The translations under genes and the position numbers were made by a program. A stretch of 64,000 nt of DNA from Enoplosus armatus (taxonomy: Eukaryota > Chordata > Actinopteri > Centrarchiformes > Enoplosidae), in contig NC_092186.1 in NCBI RefSeq assembly GCF_043641665.1, positions 15,636,001-15,700,000 on the forward strand, read 5' to 3'. The notes under the pieces are model-generated. The model saw only the letters and a program-made list of their open reading frames with translations. It made no database searches and had not been told where the DNA came from. Positions 1 to 12,415 of the stretch are shown here, in pieces (the stretch's first letter is position 1; each line of letters starts with the position of its first letter).

Positions 1-921
1 TTTATTTTCAGTCAGTTGTTGCATGGTTAAAGGTGCAATTCATTTGAAAAGTCCTCTCATTCAATGCATTCATTAGTGGGTTGAAAGCTCGGACTTGAGA
101 GTCAGGTGTTTGACAGCATTGCATCCACAAGCCTTATTGTCAGAAAATCAAAGACAGACTAACAATGAGCAAACACAGACATCGCAGAAAGAAAAGTCCT
201 AATTTGCTTGGTCCTTGGTTTAAAAAGGCTGCTGTTCACAGGCTCTCAAGTCTGACATGTCAGAGATTCAAACAAGCATGTCAGCACAGCTGACTGTCAG
301 ACATGAACTCCATCCATAGTTTTTTTTATAGTTTGTTATTACCACACAATGATAATAACACCTGGCCATGACAGTTACTGTGATGAATGAAGTTTTAGGT
401 CTCTGCAAGTTAATTTGCATACTGTACTGAAATATTTAAATAGAAAACAATTGCCACCTGTAAGGCAGTAAAAAATGCAAAAACACCTTTAAGACCTTTG
501 TGAGCGACAAATAAATGTTCAGCATACAAAGTGTTAAGAAACAAAAAAAGGAGCCAAGTGAGCAGCTATACACTGAAAAGGAGCAGCAGAAAAGCTGAAA
601 CAGAAAGACAAACAGGTTTATCTCTTAAACTAATGGTGTGAAATTCAAGGGAAGAGAGTACTGCTACATGAGCAACGCTCTGAGGACATGCTAACCTCCT
701 CCTACGACTCTCACATCAGTATTTAAAGATCGAAAGTCTCATATGAAGCACCTCTGAGGTTTTCAATGATAACATGCAGGCAGTGCGTGAGAGGAAACGC
801 TCCATTTCCTTTTATGAGATGCACCGCATTCAAGTAGTTAGAGCATTTGCTTTTCAAAGACTAGTCTGATTTACGACACTAGTTCTTATGAGATGGGTTT
901 TCTTTAAAGCCATACACTTAC
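1..921 (-). other. prkacb intron 3, partial
   Basis: A non-coding, AT-rich stretch between the left edge and the donor of exon 3. No further kinase exon, recognisable transposon or microsatellite was seen. Confidence 0.7.
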
Positions 922-1050
922 TTTTTGTTTGTCCAAGATCTTCATGGCGTAGAACTGGTTTGTTTCTTTATGTTTCACAAGCATAACTCGCCCGAATGAG
1001 CCAGTGCCCAGAGTCTTGAACCTGTCGAAGTCATCCAGGCCCGTTGTGCT
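922..1050 (-). CDS. prkacb: prkacb coding exon 3 (glycine-rich loop and catalytic lysine)
   Basis: The 129-nt minus-strand exon encodes [20 protein letters not shown] followed by [20 protein letters not shown] and KQK. It holds the complete nucleotide-binding loop (GTGSFG) and Lys72 in YAMKIL. The acceptor CTCAG ends at 1051 and the donor GTAAGT starts at 921. Phase is 0 at both ends, as in the human genes. The next exon would begin VVKLKQ and was not found in 1-921. Confidence 0.96.
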
Positions 1051-1397
1051 CTGAGGAAACACATTATCAGTGGAAGTGAGACAGCAAACTGATGATTAAA
1101 ATGCTTTGTTTCTGCTTGTAAGTTTGGTGTAATTGCAACTCTTATAGATAGGTGCCACTGGTAAAACATTTTGTCTCCATGTAGCTCAGAGTAAAAACAC
1201 AAACTGGATGTTTTTACAATAAATGCCTCTTACTGACACAGTACACTTATGCAATCAGTGAGCATTCAAGTCAACAAGATCTGAGACAGGAAGTGTCTAG
1301 GCGCTATCATACAAAATGTCTAATCATTTTGCCTCATGAAAAACAGTTGAGTCCAGAGAGTCAGATGAAATGAAAGTGTGAATAGGGAACAACTTAC
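1051..1397 (-). other. prkacb intron 2
   Basis: A short GT-AG intron of 347 bp between the A-helix exon and the glycine-loop exon. No repeat or other feature was recognised. Confidence 0.9.
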
Positions 1398-1459
1398 CTG
1401 TGGTGGACACTCCCATTTTCTTAAAAAATCTTCTTTGGCTTTAGCTAAGAACTCTTTCA
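1398..1459 (-). CDS. prkacb: prkacb coding exon 2 (A-helix)
   Basis: The minus strand reads (S)VKEFLAKAKEDFLRKWECPPQ, the amphipathic A-helix of PKA-C including Trp30. The 62-nt exon is bounded by the acceptor ATAG (ending at 1460) and the donor GTAAGT (starting at 1397). It continues the one-base phase left by exon 1 and ends in phase 0. Mammalian paralogues have Ser or Asn in place of Cys after WE, so this is a minor substitution outside the catalytic core. Confidence 0.95.
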
Positions 1460-4400
1460 CTATAAAAAAGAGACAGAAGTGTTATTTAACATTTTTTGGT
1501 ACTCACAAGGTCAGGTAACATATAGAGGGAAATAATAAACTGGGGCAGTTTAACGTGTTCAGGGAAACAAATGCATTTTAAGGTCAGGCAAATGTCAAGT
1601 ACTGGGGATGCAGGATTATACTTGACGAAACATCAAAAAAATACCTCCTAAACAAAACTAAAAACCACACGTCTAAGCAGGAAATTTTAATTAATAAAGT
1701 GATGCAAAGAGCTCTTGTGGACTTTACAGAATTGGCCAATTCAAAGACAAGCTATTCTGCATCCCTTTCAGGAGTAGGTAGGAGTAAAGAGGGGAGGCAG
1801 GAATAATGGGCAGAAAAAACCCAAAATGCAGAACATAACTGAGACTACAGTGCAGGCATTAGAAAGACAGTGCATTGTGAAAGTCACAGCAGACATGAGA
1901 TGTCCAAAGTCACAGAGTATCTAAGTATCTAATGTCAAGTTGGTGGTGCACTTGGTATGCGGCCGCTCATTTAAATGCACAACTGGCATTGAAGGACTGC
2001 TATATATGTGCAAGCTGGGTGTTAACAGTCTATCTTAAGTAACATCAACATTTAGATATAGGATAATACAAGCCTGTTAGGCCTAAACTGCAGAATAAGC
2101 TTTCTATCTGTGACTTAGGATGTCTCATGGAAAAATGAGCATACCAAAAGTCTCTACAGTTCACCAAGGGTTTGCAGGAACATTCACCCACATGGATGGA
2201 AATGATGGAGAAGAGAAAGAGAGGAAGAAACATTTATGAAGTGCATAAAACAAGAACATTTGAGATTCAAGTGGATTAAATGCAACACACAACAAAATGG
2301 CACTGAAGAAGACAACATAAGGCCCCCCGACAGAAGTTAAACCTGATAAAATAGCTCTACATTGAAACAGCAAGATTGTTTTGGTTGTCTCTGAAAACTA
2401 GCTAAAACCAATAGTCAACGGTATTTAAACAGCATCTATATTATATTTTTTTATTCATATTTTTGTATATTCTTTACAATTAAGCAATAAGTGGATATTG
2501 CTGTTGATGAGGGTTTGATTCTGCACAGTAGGTAGTCTTCAGTATTCAGACATTGTAAAAAGCACACATAAACACATATTTCATACTTGCAAAACAGTGC
2601 ACAAAAATGACAGGACAGAGATACTAAGATGATGTAAGCCACTGAAGCGCCTCAAATGGCCTGTTCTACAAAGTGTTATGCCTAAGCTGCTTTTCCTGAT
2701 GCCTCTGGTGGATCAAGAATGTGTGAAAAAAATACAGCAATCATGAACCTGATGAGGAAAGTAAGGAGAAACCGTGAAACCGGGCTGCTACTTGAAGTTT
2801 TAAGACCTGACATACTATTGATGACCAACTGAACAACCATGTACATGAAGAAAATACATAATCACACTTGAAGGCTTTCCAAACCCTATTAAAAGACCTG
2901 TACAATTTAGACTAAAATGCCACTTGGTTTAATTTATAAGCTTCGTCTAAATCAGTTTTCCTGCAAACAAGAACAACAAACGCAACTGCTTAGAGCTGCA
3001 GATGGTGGCGGACACATTTTTAAGTGTAAAAGCAAAACACTTACTCAACTTATCCCACATGATGGTGAACTCAGAGACACGGGGCACCTCACTATCTTGT
3101 CCTCTTTGGTCTTGGCTACTCTTACGATATTTGTGGAAAATTCGGCTGGCGAAGGATTGATCCTTTCCCTGGGCCATTTTGAGACAAATTTCTTGATGCA
3201 GGAGTGAAAAGGCTTACAGGCAAAGTAACCGTTGTCAGACTGAAGACCAATGAGTGATACGAGCTTCCTGTATGCAGCCAAGAGCATTGCAATGCTTGGC
3301 TAACCACATAAAGTTAAGCTTCCTGTTCAAGTACTCTGCTTCTGTTTCAGAGGCCAACTGCATGTCTACTTTTTCTGTGTGATTTGAAAAAACGTATTGG
3401 TCTCCAAAGCAAATGGCGACATTTCTTTTGACAAATGTATACAAAGTAAGCAAAGCACACAAAAAAGCCATCCTTTTTGCGTTATGTCAAAAACATTGCA
3501 CAGCTGTGGTGCATTCAGAGTGCTGATAAGGAAACTGTAAGCCTGCAACATCCACTGACTGACTTAGAGAAATCTCCTGGTTATTTGGCTCCCTGGCGGT
3601 AAAGTTTAACAATGCAGTTCCTCAAAGAGGTTTCCCCTATGCTTAAAGTCACCCTTATGAACTGACCCTCATGCTGCATACTTATATAAATAAAAAAGCT
3701 GGGTTCGTTTTGGAGTTACAGCAGTGTGGGTCGCTCTGGATAATTAAATACCTAAAATGTAAACAGAAATCTAAATGACAAAAGCGATGTGTTAACGTGT
3801 TTCTGCGGTTTGCTGTTTGCATCACAGTGTTATTGTACACAACCCTCAGCCCCTCCCTGCAGAAACTACAGGTGGCTTAAGCCACAAGGCTGTGAGACTG
3901 AATGGACTGCTGCCAATCAGAAAACAGGTCAAGATCAGTGCAGGCAGACCACTAGGCATGGTACAGTGGATTACCTTGGTCATTACTGAGAAATGCATAC
4001 TAAACACAACATAGTTCTCTCTGACTACTGCTTTCAAGTGATTGATGATTGAAGATTCAGCAGGTGCAATTTGACTAAGAGGGGAGCTTCCTTTCCTTGA
4101 TGTTATAGCATCAACACAACAGGTTAATGTCACTGTAAGAAAGCAGCGATCAAGGCATAACACTTTGATTTACAGTAAACTTGTTGACAGCTGACTTGAC
4201 ACATCAGTGTCAACCAGGTTGCATGGAAACTGTTGCTGGCCATTTTGCAGCCCTTGTTTGGAAAACAAAGCTATACTCGAAACCACTAGAAAGCAGTCTT
4301 CTGGTCAACTTGTCTGTGAGTCGTTATCAGGTACCTGTTGTTAGCAGTGACTAGGCCTCGTACTGCAGCTTGAGTAGAAACCAATGTTTGCAGGTGTTAT

Positions 4401-4861
4401 CTGGCTCCAGGAAGCTGATCTTCCTTGGAAATTAAACAAGGTGCCTTGATAACTTCAGCTAAACGTTACAGTGAAAAAATTAGAAACGCTTTCATTTCGT
4501 TGAGTCAAGGATCTTTCTTTGTATTTACTACTGTGGGAAACCTTCAACTGGATGGTCAGGACCTCACTGTCATTTGTTCATATGTCACTTTCAATAATTA
4601 GCTAGCAGCATCATCTGTGGCACTGTTTCCAAGTAAGATAAGCAAACAGAAAGCATTACGTGGGAGCTAACACATCTTGTAAACTGCCCTATCAAAGATG
4701 GTTCTTCTCTGCAGCCTATATTATTCCTGTAACGTTACTGTCTGCTAACACTGGACAACAACTGCTAAAGGCTGCTCTCCACTGACTTCACGATAAGCAA
4801 GCTCACGCTTTGTACGCTGAAAAAGCAAACGTGAGATGGCTAACAGCTGGATAGTGCTTAC
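1460..4861 (-). other. prkacb intron 1
   Basis: A 3.4-kb GT-AG intron. No exon of a known alternative prkacb start could be recognised. It holds a near-palindromic RFX-like site at 4218-4230 and a TAACGTTA motif at 4730-4737. The rest looks like unique AT-rich intronic DNA. Confidence 0.75.
4218..4230. promoter_or_regulatory. possible RFX X-box-like motif
   Basis: GTTGCATGGAAAC resembles an imperfect X-box: a GTTGC half-site, a one-base spacer and a GGAAAC half-site. RFX factors bind such sites in promoters of ciliary and neuronal genes. It lies in prkacb intron 1, upstream of ttll7. A single motif match of this length arises easily by chance. Confidence 0.25.
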
Positions 4862-4907
4862 CGCTTTCCTGCTCATTGCCTTTCTTGGCAGTTGCTGCGT
4901 TTCCCAT
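4862..4907 (-). CDS. prkacb: prkacb coding exon 1 (N-myristoylated Cbeta1-type N-terminus)
   Basis: On the minus strand ATG at 4907-4905 opens MGNAATAKKGNEQES plus one base of the next codon, followed by the donor GTAAGC at 4861-4856. Gly2 after the Met and the Asn-Ala-Ala context match the N-myristoylation signal of PKA-C. Thr in place of the PRKACA Ala at the fifth residue after Met favours PRKACB. The 46-nt length equals the coding part of exon 1 in vertebrate PKA-C genes. Confidence 0.93.
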
Positions 4908-5100
4908 CGTAGGAAGACAGGGCGATGCACAGCTGGCTAGGAGCGATGATGGTGGCGGTTAGCTAACAGGGTCCTCCGTTTAGCTAGCTAACAAATTTCA
5001 GCTTGTGCTAGCTGGTGGGCTAACAACAACATCAATTCTTCTCTTTGTGGACAGAACCTCGACGTGCTCTGCTAACCGCCCTGTTGATCTTTATTTACAA
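4908..5100 (-). promoter_or_regulatory. prkacb: prkacb 5' UTR and proximal promoter region (approximate)
   Basis: This is the sequence directly upstream of the prkacb start codon on the minus strand. It contains several GCTAGC/GTTAGC/GCTAAC words (about 4960-5075), a pattern repeated near the candidate ttll7 start. No clear TATA box is seen. The transcription start site cannot be fixed from sequence. Confidence 0.5.
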
Positions 5101-7079
5101 TGTCCTTTGTCGTTCAAGTATGCCTCCACTGGAATGAAAACATGATCCAGACTTTTCACCTCTGCTTGCTGTCGTTTTGTGCTGCGTTCACGTAATATGG
5201 GAATACCCATAGAACAGACTTGATGGCTAAAATGCTGCGTTCCAGACGGTCGGGAAACTTAGATTCTCGTACGTCACATTTATTTGATTTATTAGATAAG
5301 AGTTGTTTGCTATATTCATGGTAGTCATATTTCGCAATTATTTACTTAATAGACTCAAATGTCTCCAATGACTAGTGATCACTCTGTGTCTAAAATTAGT
5401 TTCTCAAAATTATTATTATTATTCATGAGACAAACGCTATGGGTAAGCTTATTTTTGTTGCCAAGACAATATTTCTAACACACTAAACGTACTATAGTAA
5501 GAATACTTTTGTTCACATAGGCCTATAATCATTCAAATATGATGCTAAGAGATTAGACAATTTCATCTCGAAAAAAGATCAATGGATCTCATCATTAGAA
5601 AATGATTAGCAACACATTTTATTGAGATCTGAGACATTACGGCTCAAAGTCAAATGTATTTTTAAGAAAACATGCAGACTTTTGACACAATGAAAAATTG
5701 AAAACAAAAGCTCTAATTCTTAATCTTGATTTACCTTTAGGCTGCAAGTGATACTTGGCTCACAAGGCATGACTGTAATTATTGGTGTATACACCCACTT
5801 TAGAATATCAAAAATCGTTTTTTTGATCAAGTAATCTGTTAATCGACAATCGACTACAGTATGGGCCCACTACTTGTAGCCTTTTTGCACTACTTCTTTC
5901 TTCTAATGCCTTTGCTTTTATGTGAAACATATTGCATTTCTTTGTAGGGAAAGCACTACTTAATGTTTAACTCTGCAGTTTTACCTCAATCCACCAACTC
6001 AGTTTGCTGTTTTGTAGTTGACCGTGAGCTCTGACCTCCAAGGGGGCACAAGGTCACATAATTACTTACACTACAAGGATCAGGCGTGTTACATCACACA
6101 CAATTTCAGCAAAAAAAGCCTGAAAAACCTGAAGCACACTGTGTCACATCTAGTGTGGTTAACACTTTGCATGAAAAGACTTCAAACTTGTCCTTGAGGT
6201 GTTGAAATGAATCAGTGAGTGAATGAATGGCTGAATAAAATAAGTGTGAAAAATAAACACCCTTAAACAAACTATTGAAACCAGTGAAACCTTTAAAACA
6301 TGGATGTGTTGTCAAAGAACCAGACAAAAAGTGGAAACAAATGCCATGATAGGAACAAAGAAATTATGCATTCAACTGAAGATGATTAAAGTAAAGATAA
6401 TTGATCAAAACCAAGCCTTAATTTTAGTCTTTGATTAAATGGAAAGTACTTTCTTTAGAAAATATTTGTAGTTGGAAAGAAAGCATTTTTGACACATTTT
6501 GAGGAATATTTCCACGCTATTACAGCGATAAATAGGTAATTTGAGAAGTGAATGGCACGTTAATGACCTCTGAGTGGGTCGCACCCATAATCAATCGGTA
6601 GGGTTGTTTTTTAGCACCATGGCCAGCGACACAGTTGCTAGGTAGCTTCCCTGTGTTTGTATCAGCGAGTTGTGGAGGAAGAGCTCCACCGGAAAACCCA
6701 CGTTAAATAATGACCTAAAGGTGTACGAACTATAGCATGCAGCTGTGGTAAGACTTTTGTTTTCACTCACAACAAGTTAAGAGTGGCAAATAACATGTGC
6801 TGACTTAACATGTACGCCCTACAGTACACTAAACGTCACGTTGGTACCAGATTGAGAATGCAAACTTCAGCACTTCCTTCAGCCCCCCCCCCCCCCTCAC
6901 AGAGCGAATGGTTTTGCCCATGGACTCGCTCCAGCACACATAGCACACAAGAGGTCTACAAGATACAGATTTTTTTGTGTGTGCCTGTCAACCAACGTCA
7001 GTCTTCAATAGTAACGCCGTTACACACTATAAAGATTGTAATAGTCTTGAAAATACTATCGGTTTCTCTAAAGAGACCC
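5101..7079. other. divergent intergenic region between prkacb and ttll7
   Basis: About 2 kb separates the two gene starts if the candidate ttll7 leader is right. It holds a CRE-like word at 5270-5277, two copies of TGCTGCGTTC (near 5180 and 5233), a partial X-box at 6634-6646 and a 14-bp poly-C run at 6883-6896. No coding exon with a homologue was recognised. Confidence 0.6.
5270..5277 (-). promoter_or_regulatory. CRE-like site
   Basis: On the minus strand the bases read GTGACGTA, a CRE half-site plus flank, about 360 bp upstream of the prkacb ATG. CREB/ATF factors bind TGACGT cores. Occupancy is unknown and the motif is short. Confidence 0.3.
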
Positions 7080-7163
7080 CGGTGTCTCCCTTAGTAACGG
7101 CGGCTGTGTCGGTCGGATGAGACCAGCAAAAGAGCTGCACTGCCAGTGCCCGGAATAAATAAG
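7080..7163 (+). other. ttll7: candidate non-coding first exon of ttll7 (5' boundary unknown)
   Basis: AAG at 7161-7163 is followed by a good donor (GTAACG at 7164). This region lies downstream of the divergent upstream sequence and is rich in TAACGTTA-type words. A leader exon is needed if the exon at 13011 starts with a true acceptor. Only transcript data can confirm it. Confidence 0.3.
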
Positions 7164-10100
7164 GTAACGTTAACGGGCTACTTCGCTTTCGCCTCTCCAT
7201 CCTTTGCTAGGTAGTGCGGCTAAGCTAACTGTAGAGTAGCCCAGGGTCATCGTGTTTCCTTTGAAGCAGCTCATTCAGGAATGTGTTATTTCATTCTGAA
7301 GCAACATGAAATGTAAACGCCCTCATTCGCAGGGAAGTTAAACGTTAACGTTGCTGTAATGCTACATTTGATGGTAGCAAGTTAACTGAATAAGCCAGAT
7401 TGTTTCCCTATGTGATCCTTCCACCTGACCTATACAAGTGGCTAGCGAACTAACGTTAGCTACTGCTTGCTAGCATCTAATTCATAGTAGTAATACACCT
7501 GCTTAGGTTTAGTGGCGTTTAATTTATGAGCGCAACCAATTTCCTGAACCCCCCCTCCCCGATATCCAGGATATTAATGTTACATGCGAAATGTAAGAAG
7601 TCCATCTTGCACTAATCCTGAAATACAGACTAGATCTGTAAAAGGGGATGGCCTAATATCCTTCTAGTGGTCTGGAAGATACCATATTGACTGCTATGCT
7701 GTGACAGGCATAGGTCCCCTCGCTGCTCTTAGTAGCATAGCTTCTTAGCTCAGGCTAGCTTTCCAAGTACCCTTAAGAAACCTGTCTTGGCATGCTCAGA
7801 GCCTGGTTATTTACAAGAGGGATGTGGTGTTGGATTTAGTCTGCTCTGTTTGTAGTCCAGTGTGCCACTTAGAGACCACATGCTGATAGAGCACCCTGGA
7901 TTTGACCAACACAGCAGATGGATTACATAATAATAACAACAGCATAACATATGAGTTCTGGATGCCATCCTGCCTTCTGGACATATCCCAGAGATAAGGC
8001 TATTAAGACGGATATGATATGTATAATCTTTTATTTTCATGCAGGCTACAGTTGGATCCTGAAGTTTTTGGATTAATACGGGATATTTGTTGCAGTATTA
8101 CACCTACAATATCCAAGAAATTAAGTTGATTTTTGACACCCCTAAACCAAGAGAACACCATTTTTTTTGACAAAATACTGTACAGGGAAATGAACCTCTG
8201 ACTGTAAACCCGATTTACGAGAGTAGTCCTGCTCATCATATAAGTTCACTTATTGTCTATGTCCGCAGCTGGTTTGTTTTTTCCAGTTGATTAATTCACC
8301 TGGTAGATTTTGCTTGACAGGGGCCATCCCTTTGTAATGCCTTTCAGTGGCAAATAATCAGGATTAGGTAAGATTTCACAGCAAAGGGTTTGATTAACGG
8401 TTGAACGCATATTCATAGGTATTGATGATGCGCCTCCGTACATGTAAAGCTTACTTTGTTAAAACAGTGCAGTACTTTTGAACAAACACTTGCGTGCACA
8501 TTGTAGCAACAATACATTATTTGCTCCATTTTGTCTTACAGACAATAAGGTCAGGTAAGATTGTAGTTAATATTAATTTTACATTTGACCATTTTGCCTG
8601 TATTAGTCTGTATTAGTCTCTCTGATAAAGTTAAGCCTAACATTCAGCTGTTTGTTGGTGTATTTCAGTACCCCGTGGGCTGATAGCTCCCACACTTGTT
8701 CCTCCTCATATCTGGAAGAAGGCACGAAGCCAGAGTTGGGTCAACGGTATGAGCTAATTTTAGATCCGCTGGCAATTCTAAACCAACTACTTTCCTGTGA
8801 GAGTAGTCTGCAAACTCAGCTAACATTTTTCCTGGGAGGACAGTGCTGTGGTAGTGGCCAAATAGACAATGATAGAAGTAGAAATAGTTTTTACAAATGG
8901 GATCTTTCAAGTATACTGTATGTTTTAGACCTTGGCGATGTACAAAATCACTTTGGCATTGTGCCTTTTAAATGTAAGAAAATGTCCAGTGAAAAGGGTT
9001 TATGCTATTTATATGACAAAAGGTCCATTTTCTACTGGAAAATTATTTTGTTTACATTTGCTTTTCCGTCAAGGATGTGTAATAGTACAACATGTGTCTC
9101 TGGCCTTTCAAATTGTTATACATACCCTGAGGTCCCGGCACTGCTGTAATGGCAAAACCGGGGTATGCTGCATGTACAGAAAAGAACTTGTGTCTGCAAA
9201 TCCTGCGTTTTCAGCATAACATGAGGCTAAGTGGTGATTCCCCAAGCCTCTCTATTGATCCTGTATTTGACGACGGCTTTCAAGATGTAGTTTCTTGTAA
9301 GGCAGGGAGAACATAAAACAAACCCCTCAGGGATGTACTGCTGATTGTAGAAGGGACTTGTGTAATAGGTGTGACACCGCTTGTCATGAATAAACAGTCT
9401 ACTGCTTTGGTTCAGCTTTTCCTTTGGCACACTTCTTGTAAAGCTATTTGTGCTGTCTTTTTGGATTTGCTTTTGATATAAAAGGGGGCACCATATTTTT
9501 GAAGTGTCATTTTCTTGTGATAGTGGGATAATATCTGTGTGAAGATGATTTTATTGCTAGAGTTTTGAACTAGAACCCCATTACTTCCTGATATTGTTTC
9601 AGTAAATGTTTGTGATGTAGACTAAACGCTGCAGACAAAATATATATTCCTGAGAGAGAACCATGATGCACAGTCACATTAACAACTTGCGCTGTATAAT
9701 TAGGGGGCAAATTCTGCATAACAATGTCCTCAGAGACAGACATGCATTTGTCATGCATTTAGGGCCTGTGAAAGAGAGGGTGATGCAGCTGAGCAGCACG
9801 AAGAGCTGACTCTCTACAATGAAGTCTTTCTGTGTTGTGTGTGGCAAAGGGGAAGTGCATGAGCTCAGCATCCACAGGAGTTCTGCCCATTCAGCTCTGC
9901 TCTGCTGTGGTGGCTCTCTGGCTCACTCTGTTGGAGAAAAAGTGTCATTGCATCAGGGGATTAACAATAGGTACTCTACTTAGTGGAAGGGATTTAGTTA
10001 AGATTTTGTAGTTAATACTTCACTGAAGGATTAATTGTGATGATGCTAGCAGTAGAATATATTGAAAAGTAATGCTTACAATGTACGAACCCCATTTTGT

Positions 10101-11918
10101 GGATGTTCTCATGTTGTATTCCCCACAATCTTACGAAAAATAACCAGAAGGTTAATAGAAACTGCAAAGAGGGAAACAATGAATCATCCAAGCACAGCTA
10201 CTCACAGATGCTTCAACGTAATACAGTATACTATAAAGGACAGTGCAGTAAAATGTGCTACAGCAGTCGTAAATGTCATTATTTTATATTCATATTAAGC
10301 ATACATATCCTGTACTATCTCTATTAAAATATTGTATCGTTTCTATTTTATTAGACAGGAAATCTTAAAAGTACTGAAGCGATAGGAAGGGTATGGCCAA
10401 TGGTCACTGAGCTCAGGATGGCCAGCTTGAGTCCCTCTATCAGTTAGTGATAACAGTTACTCTAATCTGGTGTCTGCTTACATACACGTACACAAATCCT
10501 ACTTCTATCATGTGAATGCAAGTAAAACTAGGCCGTCTTGTGGTTGATAACCACCACTACCACTAAGACAAATGAGTAAAACACGGCAGAGCCTCTTTTT
10601 GCTGGGTCATCCATCAATGTGATACCAAAGTGTCTCAACTGTGACCTTATATGGTAGTCAGGCAAACAAGCAATCTGTCTTGACATTTTACTCTAAGAGG
10701 CGCAAGGAAAGGAATCACATTATCAGTAAAGTTTGATAACTGAATTTCTACTTGTGAATGTGCTTCAAGATGTTGCAGGATGCAAGATATTAGCACTTTG
10801 GAACTGAAGATTGGAAACTGTGAGGTTGACCACCAAAACTGTTCATTGTTGATAGATAAATAGCAATTTTAAAAATTATGTTGCAGTAAGTATTATAGAA
10901 TACCTACTGTAGTTGAAAACAATTAGGATGCTGATATTCAATGTTGAAAAAGAGAAATAAAGTAATTACTCTTTAAATTCTGAAGATTAATAATCTGATT
11001 AATAATTAATTGTCTCGGGTGTCTTGTGTGTGTTTCTCAGAGATGACGTGCATTGTAGTATGCATGTGTGTGTTTGTAGGTGTTTAGTTGCATCCTATGT
11101 ACCTGTCAGATCCCCCCTTGTTCCTGAGGGTTTACATGACACCAAGGTCCAGTGCTGCTACAGAGACAGTGTTCCCTGCCTCCTGTACAGAGAGCCAGTA
11201 TACCACTGGGAGGTGGGGGCAGGTTGTCATCAGCACAGCTTGCCTCACTTTATCATTCTGACTCTTTGTTGTTGCTCCCCCCCTCTGTGCTGATCTCATT
11301 CCAGTCTCTGTCCTCCTCAGGATCAATGTCTTGTGCTTACCACAGGCAGGCCAAGAGGCTGACAGTGAAGACTACTGCATGATTGAGAAATGCAATTAGA
11401 TTTTTCCCCCATTCTAATTTGTCCAGAGGATGCTCGAATCGACAGGGTCAGTGTGTGTGCATATTTTCTGATGTGTATATGTGTACATATGCCCCTACGG
11501 GTGTGTCTGTGTGTGTGGAAGTAAAGTAAACCTTGGTGGATAGGAAATGGGCTTTTCAGTATATTCTCACCACTAGAGGCTACTGTTGAGCTCTTTATGA
11601 AAAGCAAAAGAGGCAACATAAACCTGTGTACTGTATATGTAGCCTAAGTGGTGTGTATTACCTATGATTTATGGTTTATGTGGTTATATCTGTTACTATA
11701 CTTCATGGACTCATACCCTCCATCCACATTTTTTATTGTTGTCATTTCTCCTCTGCAAAATTATATCAATCTCGAGTAGAATTTGTGATATTTTTCTTTT
11801 CAACCATAGGAAGAAGCTGAACAGCAAACTGACTTGCATGCATGCAATATCATACAAAAGTCACCATGGTTTCAAACATGCAACAGTATGTTGTAAAGAG
11901 GATGTTTTTAAACACAGG

Positions 11919-12170
11919 CAGTGGTTCCCAAACTTTTTGGCTTGTCACCCCTAAATTGCTTTCTTGCCATCGCGTGCCACTGGTTGCGTATGTTTATGGG
12001 TTTTGACCAGATCAACCAAAGAGTGATATTTCTTCCGTTATTTTATTTGAATCATTTTTAGAGATTTGAAGAGGTAGAATTATCCAGTAATTCACAAGAA
12101 AACACAGAATATTAAAGTAACATAGATCATGAGCAGCTGGAATCATTCTAAGCATGCTGTAAGTTGGGGG
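11919..12170 (+). mobile_element. hAT-type DNA transposon remnant (one end)
   Basis: The terminus CAGTGGTTCCCAAACTTTTT followed by GGCTTGTCACCCCT has the form of hAT/Charlie-like inverted repeats, which typically begin CAGTGGTTC. No matching inverted terminus or transposase was found nearby, so this is a truncated, non-autonomous copy. The inner boundary is approximate. Confidence 0.6.
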
Positions 12171-12182
12171 AACAATTTATGG

Positions 12183-12415
12183 ACAGAGTCACACAGATTC
12201 ATACCTGTGGGAACTTGGGAATCTCCAGTCCACCTGAATGCTGCTTTGTCTTTGAAATGGGAGGAATCTAGAGCACATGGACATGAGAAACCACAGTGAG
12301 AACATGCAAACCCCACACAAAGAAGAGAATAGACTCAAACATGGCCCCTTCTTGCTGTGAGGCAACAGTGCTAACCACTGAGTCACTATACTGCCCCAGC
12401 CAGCAAAAAATGAAA
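12183..12415. mobile_element. degenerate retroelement tail (L2-like LINE or SINE of fish type)
   Basis: The words GAGAACATGCAAACCCCACA and CTTGCTGTGAGGCAACAGTG, followed by CTAACCACTGAGTCACTATACTGCC, match a dispersed fish repeat that I recall as the tail of L2-clade LINEs and related SINEs. The family name is from memory. No open reading frame remains. Confidence 0.55.

Larger units (their letters stand above)
922..4907 (-). other. prkacb: prkacb locus, 5' part (coding exons 1-3), gene runs off the left edge
   Basis: Three minus-strand exons splice to 79 codons that follow PKA catalytic subunits residue for residue. In the standard numbering (Met removed) Gly1 is the myristoylation site, Trp30 lies in the A-helix, Gly50 to Gly55 form the glycine loop, and Lys72 is the ATP-anchoring lysine. 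PKA-C phosphorylates Ser/Thr in basic contexts once cAMP releases it from regulatory subunits. The N-terminus (MGNAATAKKG) and the neighbouring ttll7 favour PRKACB over PRKACA. Exon lengths of 46, 62 and 129 coding nt fit the known PKA-C gene structure. Only the Cbeta1-type myristoylated first exon is recognisable; mammalian PRKACB has other first exons, and I could not identify them here. The remaining kinase exons are outside the window. Teleosts often keep two prkacb copies, and I cannot tell which one this is. Confidence 0.93.

Noticed and set aside
922..4907. Assignment to PRKACA
   Set aside because: Thr at the PRKACB-specific N-terminal position and the ttll7 neighbour fit PRKACB better. 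The kinase fragment itself is too conserved to decide.
8652..9149. Open frame of 165 codons upstream of ttll7
   Set aside because: No recognised domain, no codon-bias signal that I can see, and no splice context. Probably a chance frame in AT-rich DNA.
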